From NCBI RefSeq assembly GCF_014839805.1, contig NC_051142.1, positions 20,430,589-20,494,588 of the forward strand: DNA of 64,000 nt, read 5' to 3'. The DNA comes from Manduca sexta. Lineage: Eukaryota; Arthropoda; Insecta; Lepidoptera; Sphingidae. Under the pieces are notes generated by a model. It had not been told where the DNA came from and made no database searches. It saw nothing but the letters and a program-made list of their open reading frames with translations. Shown piece by piece: positions 48,695 through 60,008 of the stretch. Positions within the stretch are counted from its first letter, which is position 1. Each line of letters opens with the position of its first letter. The position numbers were made by a program, and so were the translations under genes.

Positions 48695-51167
48695 TCTGTG
48701 CTAGACTAATTATAATCAAATTTTATAAGGAGTTAGCCGAAATCTGGTATACGGAGTACAAAAAAGATTTACAAGACAATGTAGGCATGCGTAACATCAT
48801 ACTTAGTCATTCCTATTGTAGTGCTGCGTGATTTACGTCTCAAGTATCAACACGATTCATGCAGGGAGGGATCTAGGTACGAGGGGGTCATTTGCACTAA
48901 TTAAGATTAAATTAACAGCATAGCTCATTCGTACAATTAATACATTATGTAATAAATATGTGAAGATGTTTGTCGAGGGATGAATTGATTTTTATGAAAT
49001 TTTGCATACGGATAAACCAAGTCCTGGATTAACGTAAGGGCAACTTGTATCCTGAAAAAAGTAAAAAATGTTTTAACATTTTAAGGATTTTTTGCAGAAT
49101 AGACTAGCGCGCGTGCGGAACCGATAGGCGATGATCTTTAGACCCAGGTCTCTGGCTATTTACACACGAGTTTTGTCACGCACAAACATCGCCAATACAT
49201 GCCATATCATGTAATAAATTAATAATCTAGTAGGAGTATGAAATCCTTTGATTACCTTGCATTAAGGTACCGGACCCTAATGCCGAGTGATACCTTGACG
49301 AAGGGGAATTTGTCATAGAGAATAACTGTTTAGAATAGCTAGAAAGGTACACGTAGAGAATTTAGAAGATTGTTAAAATTTAGAACGTATTGTCCGAAGT
49401 ATTAACGTCTAATTTGAAGCATCAAAATTTTGTCGCCACAATGTTTTTGTGACGAAAACCAAGTTTAATACACATTTGTAACGACGGCTCTTAATAATAG
49501 TAACTTTTCGATTGCTATTCGATGTTTACTGCGTCCTTTCGATTTTTATAAGTTGTCCCAGATTCTAGTAACAATTTTTTTTGTTGCTTTTTTTTATGAT
49601 TCAAGAGTCTTTGATTGCAATGAAATATCAATGTAATATTGTTTTTAGCAATGTAATTACTGTTGAATACCATAATTACAGTTTAAAATTAAAGTAGAAA
49701 TGCGTCAGAGGCCCTGTACGTATTTTACTAAAATTCAAGCTAAATTAAATACATAGTATGTACGTATTTATAAATGAATTAGATGAATGAAATAAAATAA
49801 ATGAAATATTAAAATATTAATTATGTCACGAATATATTAATATTTATAAATGTAATTTAAACACAACTATGTAACGACGTCTTGGCTATTTTCGAACAAA
49901 GCGTATGAAGGTAATACTCTAGGTAGGTCTTAATAGTTAAGACCGGCTATTAAGACGGTAATTCATTGTTATTTCACATTATAACTAAAAACAAAAGTAT
50001 ATTTTACGATTATTTTTTTTACGATATACAGCCCTCCTTAATAACATATTTAGGAAGGCTATAGCTCCTAAAGCCCTTATTGCTTATATGCAACAGGGCT
50101 GTATTCAGAGGAAAATACGGGACTCACCTGAATAAGTTTCAACTTTAATTAATTATTAATTGCTCTATAATGGGATGGTGTGGTATTTGCAGAACTGGAG
50201 CCAATTTGTTCCTTCTCAGGTCAAGCAATATAATTCTAGATATAAAACATAGTAAGATGACCGATTAGCGTTCGACTATACAGAGATGGACGATTTGGCT
50301 TCGTGCATGTCTCGTGTATTTATTAACGAAATAGGAAAATATAGAAATGTACTATTATACTAAATGTAAAGTTGACATAATTTTACTGTTGGTAGGTTAT
50401 GTATATCTGGTCCATTTTAGTTAAAGACCTCTTTTGTCACGGAATTTCATAAGCCATATTTAGTCCCGGAAAAGTAAACAATGTGATTTTTATTCCGCAA
50501 AATGTGCACGTCGGAGAAGTCGCGAATGATATTTATTTCCAAGATAAAATTGTTAGGTCTTAGCACTTATAGTTCATGGTTTATTTGTATAGTTTTCGTG
50601 GCAATGAAAAATACTATATAATATACTGTCGACTTACCACGATGTATTTTTCAGTTTTTAACCATTACAGCGGTGCATAGACAAATATTGCAATACATAT
50701 TCTTACATAAATGTCTATATTTCTTGTTGACATGTAGATTGTAGTTATATACTTGGTTTCTAGAAAAAGGGAATTATTTTGTCGACATTCATAATGTTCA
50801 GAGATGGATCCAGGGATTTGTAGGTTGGGTTTGGTACACAGATAAAATTTAGTCAAAATAATAGTTTAAGTCTTGAATTTATAACTCATTATAACAATAT
50901 TGTTATCTAATGCTTTTGCGAGATGTATAATAAATGCCATCAAAATGAAGTCTAGGTTCCGCCTCTAATACTGAAATATATAGTTAAACTTTTGTTCATG
51001 GTCAAATTAGGGTATTTATAAATGCTTGTCTGAGTTATGATCGCTCAATGTATATTTTATAATTTAATAGTTATGGCAGAAGGTGCATTGGGTTTCAGTG
51101 ACAAAAATATATATGTAGATGCAAAATGGTCACGAAAGGTGATGTTTATCATATTTTGTGTTGTTCC

Positions 51168-51400
51168 GACTGTCTCGGTGGCGTAGTTGTAATAGGTGCG
51201 CAGTACGACACCGTTCTGAAGTCCCAGGTTTGAGTCCTGGGTCGCAGTGATATTGGGTTTTTCTGTTTACTCTCAGCCCGGAGTTTGGAATTTGTGTCTA
51301 ATATAATAAGCTCGCTAATCATAGGATGGAATACACATGGGAATAAGTCCGTGCAGTCAATGTCTTTATCTACCTTTTCAAGAATAAAATGCGGGGGTGG
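51168..51400 (+). repeat. tRNA-derived SINE, family C, diverged
   Basis: Head TGTCTCGGTGGCGTAGTTG and box B GGTTTGAGTCC are readable; the body has many small deletions. Confidence 0.75.
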
Positions 51401-51715
51401 TATTTCTTTATTTTTTGTTCGACTGTTTTATTATATATTATATGGAACATAAACTCAGAGATATTTTAAAACTATTTATATAATTACCAAAATTTGACCA
51501 TAATAAAAAATAACTTGTTAAAATGGATTTTGTTGTAAATAGTGTTTCGTTCCTTACGTATCTGATGGTACATTGTTTAATATTCTCGTATAGTTATAAA
51601 GAATAAAGTATTTATGTTTTAAGGTTTATTTGTGGTTAATTTCAACCTTCCTCCTATAACTACTACCTATCAGAGTTCATGAAAACGTTAAACGAAGTGG
51701 ATGTGTACACAAACG

Positions 51716-51943
51716 CCTGTATTCATAAACTTTATCTAAGGACGGAGCATTGCTGTGACAAGTCTGTTTCTCAGTGCTGACGGCATGGCAGCCTTCGCAG
51801 TGCGTAGACATAGGGCCGTTGTGATTGGCTAATATTGAAATACAAATTTAATCTAGTTGGCTGTAAGATAAACATAGCTGAGAAACAGACTTGTTATCAC
51901 AGCAATGCTCCGTCCTTAGATAAATAATGTTTATGAATACAGG
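51716..51943. mobile_element. Fold-back MITE with about 60-bp arms
   Basis: The left arm 51716-51774 and right arm 51878-51943 are reverse complements over about 60 bases except two short insertions (TAT and AAT) in the right arm. The interior is about 100 bp. Confidence 0.85.
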
Positions 51944-52644
51944 TGAAAATATTTTATATATATTTAATAAAACAAAATATTGCATAAAAAATATAATTCA
52001 ACAAATATTTACAACTATTCAATAGTGACTATCCATTTCATACTAAACTATTTCGTGACGATGGAATTATATCATACAATAGCTGTTGTAATTTTTGCAC
52101 AATATTTCTTGATTCCCTGACCTACAAATTGACTCTGGGACCAAGCCTTTCAGTAGTTTCTTATACCCGTTTGTATGCACAGTGCTAAGAGCGCACGTTT
52201 TAAAAGTGCATCTTCAGTTAATAAAATATCATGTGCATAGGTCCTTAATGAGAACTTTTAAGTTCACATGTTATTTTCATTATTAGGGAGCTTCTAAATA
52301 TGGCGGTTATTTTGATCTATCAAAAGTAACCTTAAAACAAGGTGTTTAAGGGCTGCGGTGTATAGAATACATGCGCGCCTTTGCAATCAAGCAATTAAAA
52401 TACGGGAAAAGTTCTGCGCACGCGCCGCACATTCGCCAAAGTTGTATGCACCTTTCAAGATTTGTGATATAAGTTTTAAAGCCCTAGAATATGGCAGGTA
52501 TTTTGAATTGCAAATAAATTACTTAGCTAATAACATTTTTTCATAGAACTTGCAGACATACTGTGGTTACACACTACTAAATATTAAATAATATAGATTG
52601 TGACTAGCAGTGTATCTCAGTTTATATCTGAACTGTAAACTGTT

Positions 52645-52650
52645 TTTATT
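52645..52650 (-). terminator. Likely SMIM12 polyadenylation signal
   Basis: AATAAA on the - strand, about 165 bases past the SMIM12 stop codon. Confidence 0.4.
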
Positions 52651-52814
52651 TTGTAGAAAGTATAAACTGCATTTAAGCTTCTTGAAAAATAACATGATAA
52701 AAATGTTATCTCAATTAATAAACAATTAGATATAGATTTCAGTACATCAAAAACTCAAAGGGAAATAATTTTTCAATTGATATGTTTTATCTGCAAATTC
52801 TATTTAAAAATGAT

Positions 52815-53974
52815 CTAGTTTTTCTGCAATGATGGTGATACATTCTTGCCGAGTACATTCTCTTTGTATTTGAGTTTCTGTACATTTGTTGGATCTTTAA
52901 GGACCTCTTCATCTGTGAGTCTTTCCAATCTTTGATCTTGCACTGGTTCTGTAAAACAGAATAAATAAAATAATTATTGAATATAATTATAGATTTTGAA
53001 ATTAATCTATTGCATAATATTATGATAAAAAACATTGCACCATCCCAGCTGTCATGGCCTTTAATACTTATAGAAATAACTTTATTGCTTACTTTTAACT
53101 GGCTTGATTGATCAAGCCATACAATATTCCAGACTAAATAAATATAAAACATACTAAAAAACTTGATGAGTAAGACATACTTGCATGTTGAAGTTTAGTA
53201 CAAATTTGTTTTTTTTTTATAACCTGCCATTATGTTTGTTAGCCTGATAAGGGTGAGCTTGTACTAACACACTGGACTTTTTGGTGAGCACTCTAGACCC
53301 TCAGAACCCTGGGAAGGGATCCAAGTATATAAGTTCAAACTAACCTTGCTGTTGATCTCTAGATATGGATATTGCAACAACATTAAATTTGTAATAATGA
53401 ATTTTCCATTCTTTTTTGTTATTACAGTACACATTTGCAGTTTTCAGTTATTGTCTTTAGATTTGCTTTAAGACATTGCTTTTTGAAAATTTCATGATTC
53501 TTGGTCAACGTGAAGTACCCTATAATTTTTATTACCTTGTGAAATCACAAAATATGTGTAATAAACTTTGTCTTACAAGTTTGATTATATTATAGCTAAA
53601 AACGACTGTAGATTATTTGATATTAACTTCAACTTTATACCCCTGTATTCCTGAGTAAAGGTTCTTGACAGATGGACAGACAACAAAGTGATTCTATAAG
53701 GGTTCCTTTTGAAGTACAGAACTTCAAGAAAAAAGCCGATTAATTTCAAGAATACAGTACTTATCGCTGTCACCCTAATCAACCTCACCCCAACTAGGTG
53801 CACATATTATGTTAAATAAGGTTTATATTTAACTTTTTACTTACTATTATAAGGCGTATATCGGTCGGACAATAAGCTCTCCAAATTATAACCTATTACG
53901 CCGACAATTGCAGCCACCGGTAAAGTAATATACGGCGCATTGCTCCTTAAAAATTGCATTATTATGGGCCACAT
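52815..53974 (-). CDS. SMIM12: Small integral membrane protein 12
   Basis: This is a small conserved single-pass membrane protein of unknown biochemical role. Two - strand exons, 53974-53845 and 52948-52815, join in phase (A + AA) to give 87 residues and a TAG stop; the family is about 90 residues. The N-terminus MWPIIMQFLRSNAPYITLPV and the hydrophobic segment (about residues 17-31, AAIVGVIGYNLE at its end) match the family pattern of MWP followed by a single transmembrane helix. The tail is polar, with LERLTDEEVLKDP and KLKYKENVLGKN. The donor (GTAAGT) and acceptor (TTTTACAG) are canonical. It is divergent from NDUFAF5, with the two start codons 573 bp apart. Confidence 0.9.
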
Positions 53975-54547
53975 CTATAAACATAAATAATGGTTAAAAC
54001 ATAAACTGAATAAGTATTAAAATCAAGATTTATTATCGTACGTAGTTATAGTTACTTTGCTTCAAAATCAATTATGATTTTATTTAATTATTATTTTGGT
54101 ACGAAACACAATTTTTCTAAGAACAATTTTGGCAACAATTCATCAATGATTGTGTCAATGTGACATTTTCGAAAGATTGTGGAGTTGCGTTCAAAACATT
54201 TAACGAAGAAACTAATAAAATATTAATGACTATCAATTTTATTTTATTTAATTATTTTTTTTAGTTTTATTACTAGCTAACCACATAATTAGTTATTGTA
54301 GTATTACTAAGTATATGTCTTGTATAAGTATATAATTTAAAATATTTAATTGATAACACTAAAATTATATTGGAACCTTTTTATGTCACTGGCTCAGAGT
54401 TACTGGTTTTTAAAACGTACATGTCAAGTGTCAATAACATATGATAAAATGAAAACATAACCTAGTAAACAAATAAATTATGAATAATGTGTTCGAAACA
54501 GTAAAATAGATTTGTTAGTGCCAATAATTTATAATATTTCACATAAA
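53975..54547. promoter_or_regulatory. Shared SMIM12/NDUFAF5 intergenic region, probable bidirectional promoter
   Basis: Only 573 bp separate the two divergent start codons, and I see no dispersed repeat of the families found elsewhere in the window. It is AT-rich with no clear TATA box placed for either gene. A bidirectional promoter is inferred from geometry only. Confidence 0.5.
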
Positions 54548-57500
54548 ATGTCACAAATCACTCTTTCCCACAGTCTGTCTAGACTATTTACCTCCAATAC
54601 GTTGTTACTTGAAAGCCGATGTTTACGTAATGTTGTACCTGTAAGAAATAACTCAAATGCAGCTAAGAAAAAGACTGCCAGCTCTGTGTACCGTAGTATG
54701 AACATATTCGACAGAAAATCGAAGTTATTACAGAGGGAGAGATCCGCACAGCGAGAAGATTATCACTTAGCTGAATTTATCAAAGAAGAGGTAGGATGGC
54801 GGACTGCTGACCGTGTTTTCGATATTAAAAGGACTTTTAAGAATGCAGTGGAACTTGGTAAGGTGATAGAAGTTATTTGGTAAATGTGACGAAAGTCAGG
54901 GATGTAGCAAATAGCCAAAAAAGTTATAATGGTTTTATTGTGTTGAGTCTTTAAACATTCTAATGGGATACTTAATATGAAGTGATATCCACTGACCATA
55001 AACACCAGAAGATTTATACAGTCAGCCATATAAATAGCTGCAAAAATTCCAAAGTTCAACTCACCTATACACATTAAGTTTAATTGAAACAAAAAAAAAA
55101 TTGTTCATATAAAGTAGAGTAAATCCTTATTATATTTGTAAAGAAAAAAAAAAGTTGATAGAGACAAAAGTCTAAAACTGATTTGAAGTTTTGAGTTTGC
55201 TGAGCTACTTATGTGACAGACTGTACTTAAGCTACAGCAACTAATAGAATACAGATAGAGAGCAGGACCTTTAGCTTTTATAAATTAGTGGTATATTTCT
55301 GAATTGCAGGTGCAAGCAGAGGCTATGTGTCGAGACACTTCCTTCCCGACAGTGTGGAAAAAGTCACTCTCTGTGACACCTCACAGACCCACTTGGACAA
55401 GGCTATTGTCGGTGATGATGTAAAGTTTGAGAAGGTGGTCATGGATGAGGAGAGTTTAGATGTGAGTGTTTTTCATAAGGATTATACTGATATGTTATTT
55501 AATAAATCAACTCAAAATTATTTTGCGTTTTTTTTTTTGTCTTGTATATTTTCACAACTGTCCATTTATGGTGACTACACTTCCTGGAATTTAAAATTAT
55601 GCCATCCTCCATACTGTGCTTACTATCCTCATACACTTGTTGTACTATTTTATGAAAATAATTATATATTCATGCCCTATACAATATATAATTATTTTCT
55701 TAAAATTATGTCCTAAATGTTGCCATGCTAAATTTGCAATTTATATATAAAATAATTATTAAAAAGGTTATTTTGTTATAGCATTATTTCTAATAAATAT
55801 TATTACTTATTTTCAGTTCCCAGAGAATAGTGTTGACCTACTGGTATCATCGCTTGCATTGCATTGGGTCAACGATTTGCCAGGACTTTTTGACAGGGTG
55901 ATGAAGTGTCTCCAACCAGATGGTGTAAGTGTATTATGATAGCAAATTAATCAGAATTAGTATAGGTTCGATTCTCAGGTCGGAATAATGTATGCAATAA
56001 GTTAGAATAAGTGTGTTGCGGATAGCATTGGGTTGATAAGTAAATAGGTAGAAGAAAACATCCAAAGAAACAATATATTATTGCCAGTTTTTATGTTGCT
56101 GGGTTATTAAACTCACTTTGTAACAATCCATCTATCCATTTTTCATCTTAAAACTGTAGTACCTTATACTAACTATGCTAGATAAATCGTACCTTAAAGT
56201 CCCAGAAAATTCTAGACTATGGCATGATTCTGATTGGTTGAGTGCTATCAGTCGCACCCTTAAAAGGGGGGAGGGGGTAATATTTAATATTTTTTAATAA
56301 AGCTATAGTACTCTTGTACGGTGCCCAGCCAAGGACCTTTTATTATGTCACCAGCCTGCTAACCTAATATAGTGCCTGAACCCTAACATACAAAACTGCT
56401 CAGGCCAGTTAAGGCCGCCACTGGAGCCATATGACATTGTATGGGGCTGGGATTTGTAAGTGATATTGTTGTATGGGGTGGTTCCAGGTGTTCATGGCGT
56501 GCGTCTTTGGCGGTGATACACTGATAGAACTACGCCAGTCGCTGCAGTTGGCAGAGACTGAGCGTAGCGGAGGCATCTCACCACATATATCACCTTTTAC
56601 AAGGATAAGGGACATCGGCGGCTTGCTCACTGCGTAAGTACCTAACATACAAATAAAAATATATTACTATTTATGAAAGCTAGCTAAATTACAGGTCTTG
56701 TATATATTTGTTCAATACCATCTGTAGCTATGGTATTTATTAGTAGTATACCTTGTAGCATACCTAATATTTAGTAGTATAGGGGTTGCAAAACGCTGCT
56801 GGCTCATACCAGTAATAAAATTGACCACTTAATTGTAATAAGTTTACATCTAAAATAATCTAGTATGTTCTATGTTTTCTAACACCTTTGTCATTCGGCT
56901 CGCAACTCAATAATATTATTTAAAATATTTTCCTTGGTAAGTATTCCTGATTTAAGTACAGCGTGTTGTTTTTTTTTTGTTGTACATGATTCCAATTGTA
57001 AACTATACTAAACCCTGAATACACTGGTAAGAATAAAGCGATAGAAATAAATCATCTATAAGCATGGATAAATTTTACTCTAGTATTTTCGCCCTAGATC
57101 GAACAGTATGGATAGAAATAGCGCATTAATATACAGGGTGTAATATTAGCTAGGAATCGGCCATTGATGTACAACATAGAGGGTGTTGTTTTAGCGCCGG
57201 CTTCACGCTGCAGACAGTGGACGTGGACTCGCTGACGGTGTGGTATCCGAGCGCGTGGCACGTGATGAGGGACGTGAGGGCCCTGGGCGAGTCCAACGCG
57301 GCGTACAACAGACCACTCAGGCTGAACAAGGATGTGCAATTCGCGGCCGCAGCAATATACGACGAGATGTATGGAAAGGTGATTGTCTTCAACATAATAT
57401 TATATTAATAATACAAATCCACGGTTATAAAACCTCCCTTTTTTTGGAAGGCAGTTAATAAAATTAATGCCTCCATAAAAATATGCAAAAAATTGCGACT

Positions 57501-57854
57501 CACTTCATCAACAATATAATTTGTTCTGATAATCATTTCTTAATATAGACACGGAAAATTAATTAAGATTAGGTACATACTTCCAAAAATAATTTAAACA
57601 TTTATACTGTAAAAACGAAAAAAATCTACATTATTAATAATAATGTGTTTTTTTAGGATTTCCCCGAAAAAGATTCTAGAGGTGTACCAGCTACTTACCA
57701 GATTATAAATTTCCTGGGCTGGAAACCGGATCCGTCCCAACCCAGACCAATAGAAAGAGGATCGGGTCAGATGTCCCTCAAAGATTTACACAAAATCGAC
57801 GAAATACTTCAAGACACTAAAAAAGTCAAAATCACTGATGATGATATGAAATAA
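54548..57854 (+). CDS. NDUFAF5: Arginine-hydroxylase NDUFAF5, mitochondrial complex I assembly factor
   Basis: In other animals this protein acts in the mitochondrial matrix early in complex I assembly and hydroxylates an arginine of NDUFS7 using a methyltransferase-type fold. Six exons join in frame: 54548-54857, 55310-55461, 55817-55924, 56488-56633, 57195-57378 and 57657-57854, for 365 residues (human about 345). Residues 1-45 are rich in Ser, Arg and Lys and lack acids until a Glu near residue 22, fitting a mitochondrial presequence. Next come the SAM-fold loop [14 protein letters not shown], then [14 protein letters not shown], then the signature [27 protein letters not shown], and near the end [14 protein letters not shown]. 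The start is the ATG opening the presequence; an upstream in-frame TTG at 54512 is not needed. Every junction keeps phase, so the gene appears intact. Confidence 0.96.
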
Positions 57855-57874
57855 CATAGTGCGTAGTAATTTCA

Positions 57875-57898
57875 AATAAATTTTTTAAATTAAATAAA
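57875..57898 (+). terminator. NDUFAF5 polyadenylation signals
   Basis: Two AATAAA hexamers at 57875-57880 and 57893-57898, 21 and 39 bases after the stop codon, imply a very short 3' UTR. Confidence 0.6.
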
Positions 57899-57952
57899 GT
57901 ATTTTTTTTCAGTACGTTTCCCATAAATAAATATTAATCGCAATGTATCGAG

Positions 57953-58320
57953 CAGGGATGGCAAACTTTTGGCACGCATGCCAGTGGTCGCATGTGACAC
58001 AATAATTCGGGCATGCGAGTAATATGCTAACCAATAACAATATAATATGCTACTCGCTGAGTGCTGTGGCGAATGTTATGTACGCCGTACTTGTACATAT
58101 CAGTGACTATAATTATTGTTTAAAACTAGTATAACTATGAGTAACTGTTATTATATACAATGTGGCAGTGCTAATAAATAAATAAACCAAAAACTTTGTT
58201 GGGATATGAAAAAAGATCGCTAAAAAGGGGCATTCGGATAGCCAGCCCTGGATGGCTGGTTACTGGCACATTATTATTTTTTTAAATGGCACGCAAACCA
58301 ATAAAGTTTCGCCATCCCTG
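57953..58320. mobile_element. hAT-like non-autonomous element
   Basis: The ends are CAGGGATGGC-AAACTTT and its partner AAAGTTTCGCCATCCCTG. Flanking octamers GTATCGAG and ATATAGAG match at 6 of 8 positions, consistent with an aged 8-bp hAT duplication. It lies 99 bp after the NDUFAF5 stop codon. Confidence 0.8.
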
Positions 58321-59583
58321 ATATAGAGTATGCTATAAAACGTACGTAAAAGAAGATAGTTGGCTACAAAAAAGACCTGTCGTAGTGTACTCAAGTTGCT
58401 TGCCGCCTATATCTATATGTAAATAAATTGGGGTGTGTGTTTTATGATACCACGTCCCGCACAATAACAAAATCTAAACGCGTGTAATACTTTCTTTTTA
58501 TCAATTATTTTTTTGGAATGGCTGAATAGATTACGATGTTCATTTATTAGATAGGGTTTTCACGAAGATATAAGCGCGAGTAAAGACGCGTCTTTTCTAT
58601 TATTTTTTAAGCATTTGCCAGTCAATTTAATTTTAGTTAGTATTTTTTCATGTAAAGACAAAATGGTCATATTTTGATAGTAATCATCGATGAAATTAAA
58701 GCACCAGTTTATCCAAATACTATAATGAATAAAAATAAATGCATTGTACATATTAACAGTAAAATTAATGCTATATAGTTTTCTTAATTCTTAGTTACAT
58801 TAAAAATATCCCTACACGACCCAAAGATGAGAAAGATACTGTAATCTTAAAATACATGGAGAAGACATCACCTCAAGATATGAATAAGAACTCAATAATA
58901 TCGAGTCAATAATTTTACATGTTGATGCAAAAGTGTATTCTCTAATAGTCTGCCATAAAAGGAATTGACCAAGTTCTTAATTTCAAATCCTTTTACTTTT
59001 GTATCCGTATCAATAATCGTTTTGCTTTCACTAAAATAAACTTCACAGGGTTAACTTTATTTTAAACACAGAAACAAGATAACGAGTAGCATTTTTAGGT
59101 TTTTAATTTATTCATACTTTTGTGGGTGACGGTACATGTTAAAATTAGTTTCACTGTTTGATAGAAGGCAATGATGAGTAACTTGCATCTCTGGGTCTTT
59201 CGTTGGAGATCGTAAAAATATTTACATAGCATTCAGATAAAATATTTTAGGTTTATCTGTTTGGCAATTATTTGTTTCTCGAAAGAGAACTTTGATAATC
59301 ATTGGGAATGAAACTAACCTCTAGAGAGAGACGAAGCGACTGCGCGATCAATAACTGTCTCTTTTCCGCAAGTGTATAAGGCTGTCATTAGATATATCTG
59401 TTGCAAAGGCCGCATGGTCGTTTTGTCTCTCTCACACTTTTGGTTCTGTATTTACAGTTATAATATTATAAATACATAGTTCATTTGGCATTCTCTGTTG
59501 TGTAAAAACGAACCCCAAATATTTCTATGACGTAAAGAATAAGTATGAGGGTTCAATAAATATATTTGTGCAATTACTTAATA
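58321..59583. other. No feature seen between convergent genes
   Basis: AT-rich spacer between NDUFAF5 and the proline-rich gene. Confidence 0.4.
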
Positions 59584-59852
59584 GGCACGGACCTCCTCTA
59601 CTACTGACAGCTTTTAGACCTTAGTCCACCGCGGTGGTGTATTGCGGTATGGCGGACTTACAATTCTTGTAAAGAACTTCTCCGATATGTAGATTTGCTC
59701 ACGATGTTTTCCATCAGCTTTAAAGCTAGCAATAATTCACAAAGTATCAATACATAACTTTTCAAAAGTCAGAGGTGTGTGCCCTTGGGTTTTAAACCCG
59801 CGGACAATCGTCTCGGCAGTCCGTTCCACTCTCAACTAGGCGAGCGCCGCTA
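59584..59852 (-). repeat. Family B SINE
   Basis: Head near 59852 (GCGGCGCTCGCCTAGTTG on the - strand). It lies just past the stop codon of the proline-rich gene and may belong to its 3' UTR. Confidence 0.75.
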
Positions 59853-60008
59853 TTTTGCTAAGTACTTATTAAAATTAAAATTATATTATTATAGATTACA
59901 TTATAAATCTTTGGCTATTGACATCTGTTGCATTGAAGAGATCTGATTAGGATATCGAATGTTGCCATTTCTGAGATTAAGTAACAAATAGAAATATATT
60001 CGTCGTTA

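Larger units (their letters stand above)
48695..52640. other. Gene-free stretch
   Basis: A LINE-like patch (about 48960-49110), one SINE (51168) and one fold-back MITE (51716) are recognisable; the rest is AT-rich with no supported exon. Confidence 0.4.

Noticed and set aside
53585..53803. 72-codon frame between the SMIM12 exons
   Set aside because: It lies in the SMIM12 intron, has no splice-consistent boundary, and the two SMIM12 exons already join in frame.
54512..54547. Upstream in-frame TTG start for NDUFAF5
   Set aside because: Non-ATG, and the ATG at 54548 already begins a proper mitochondrial presequence.
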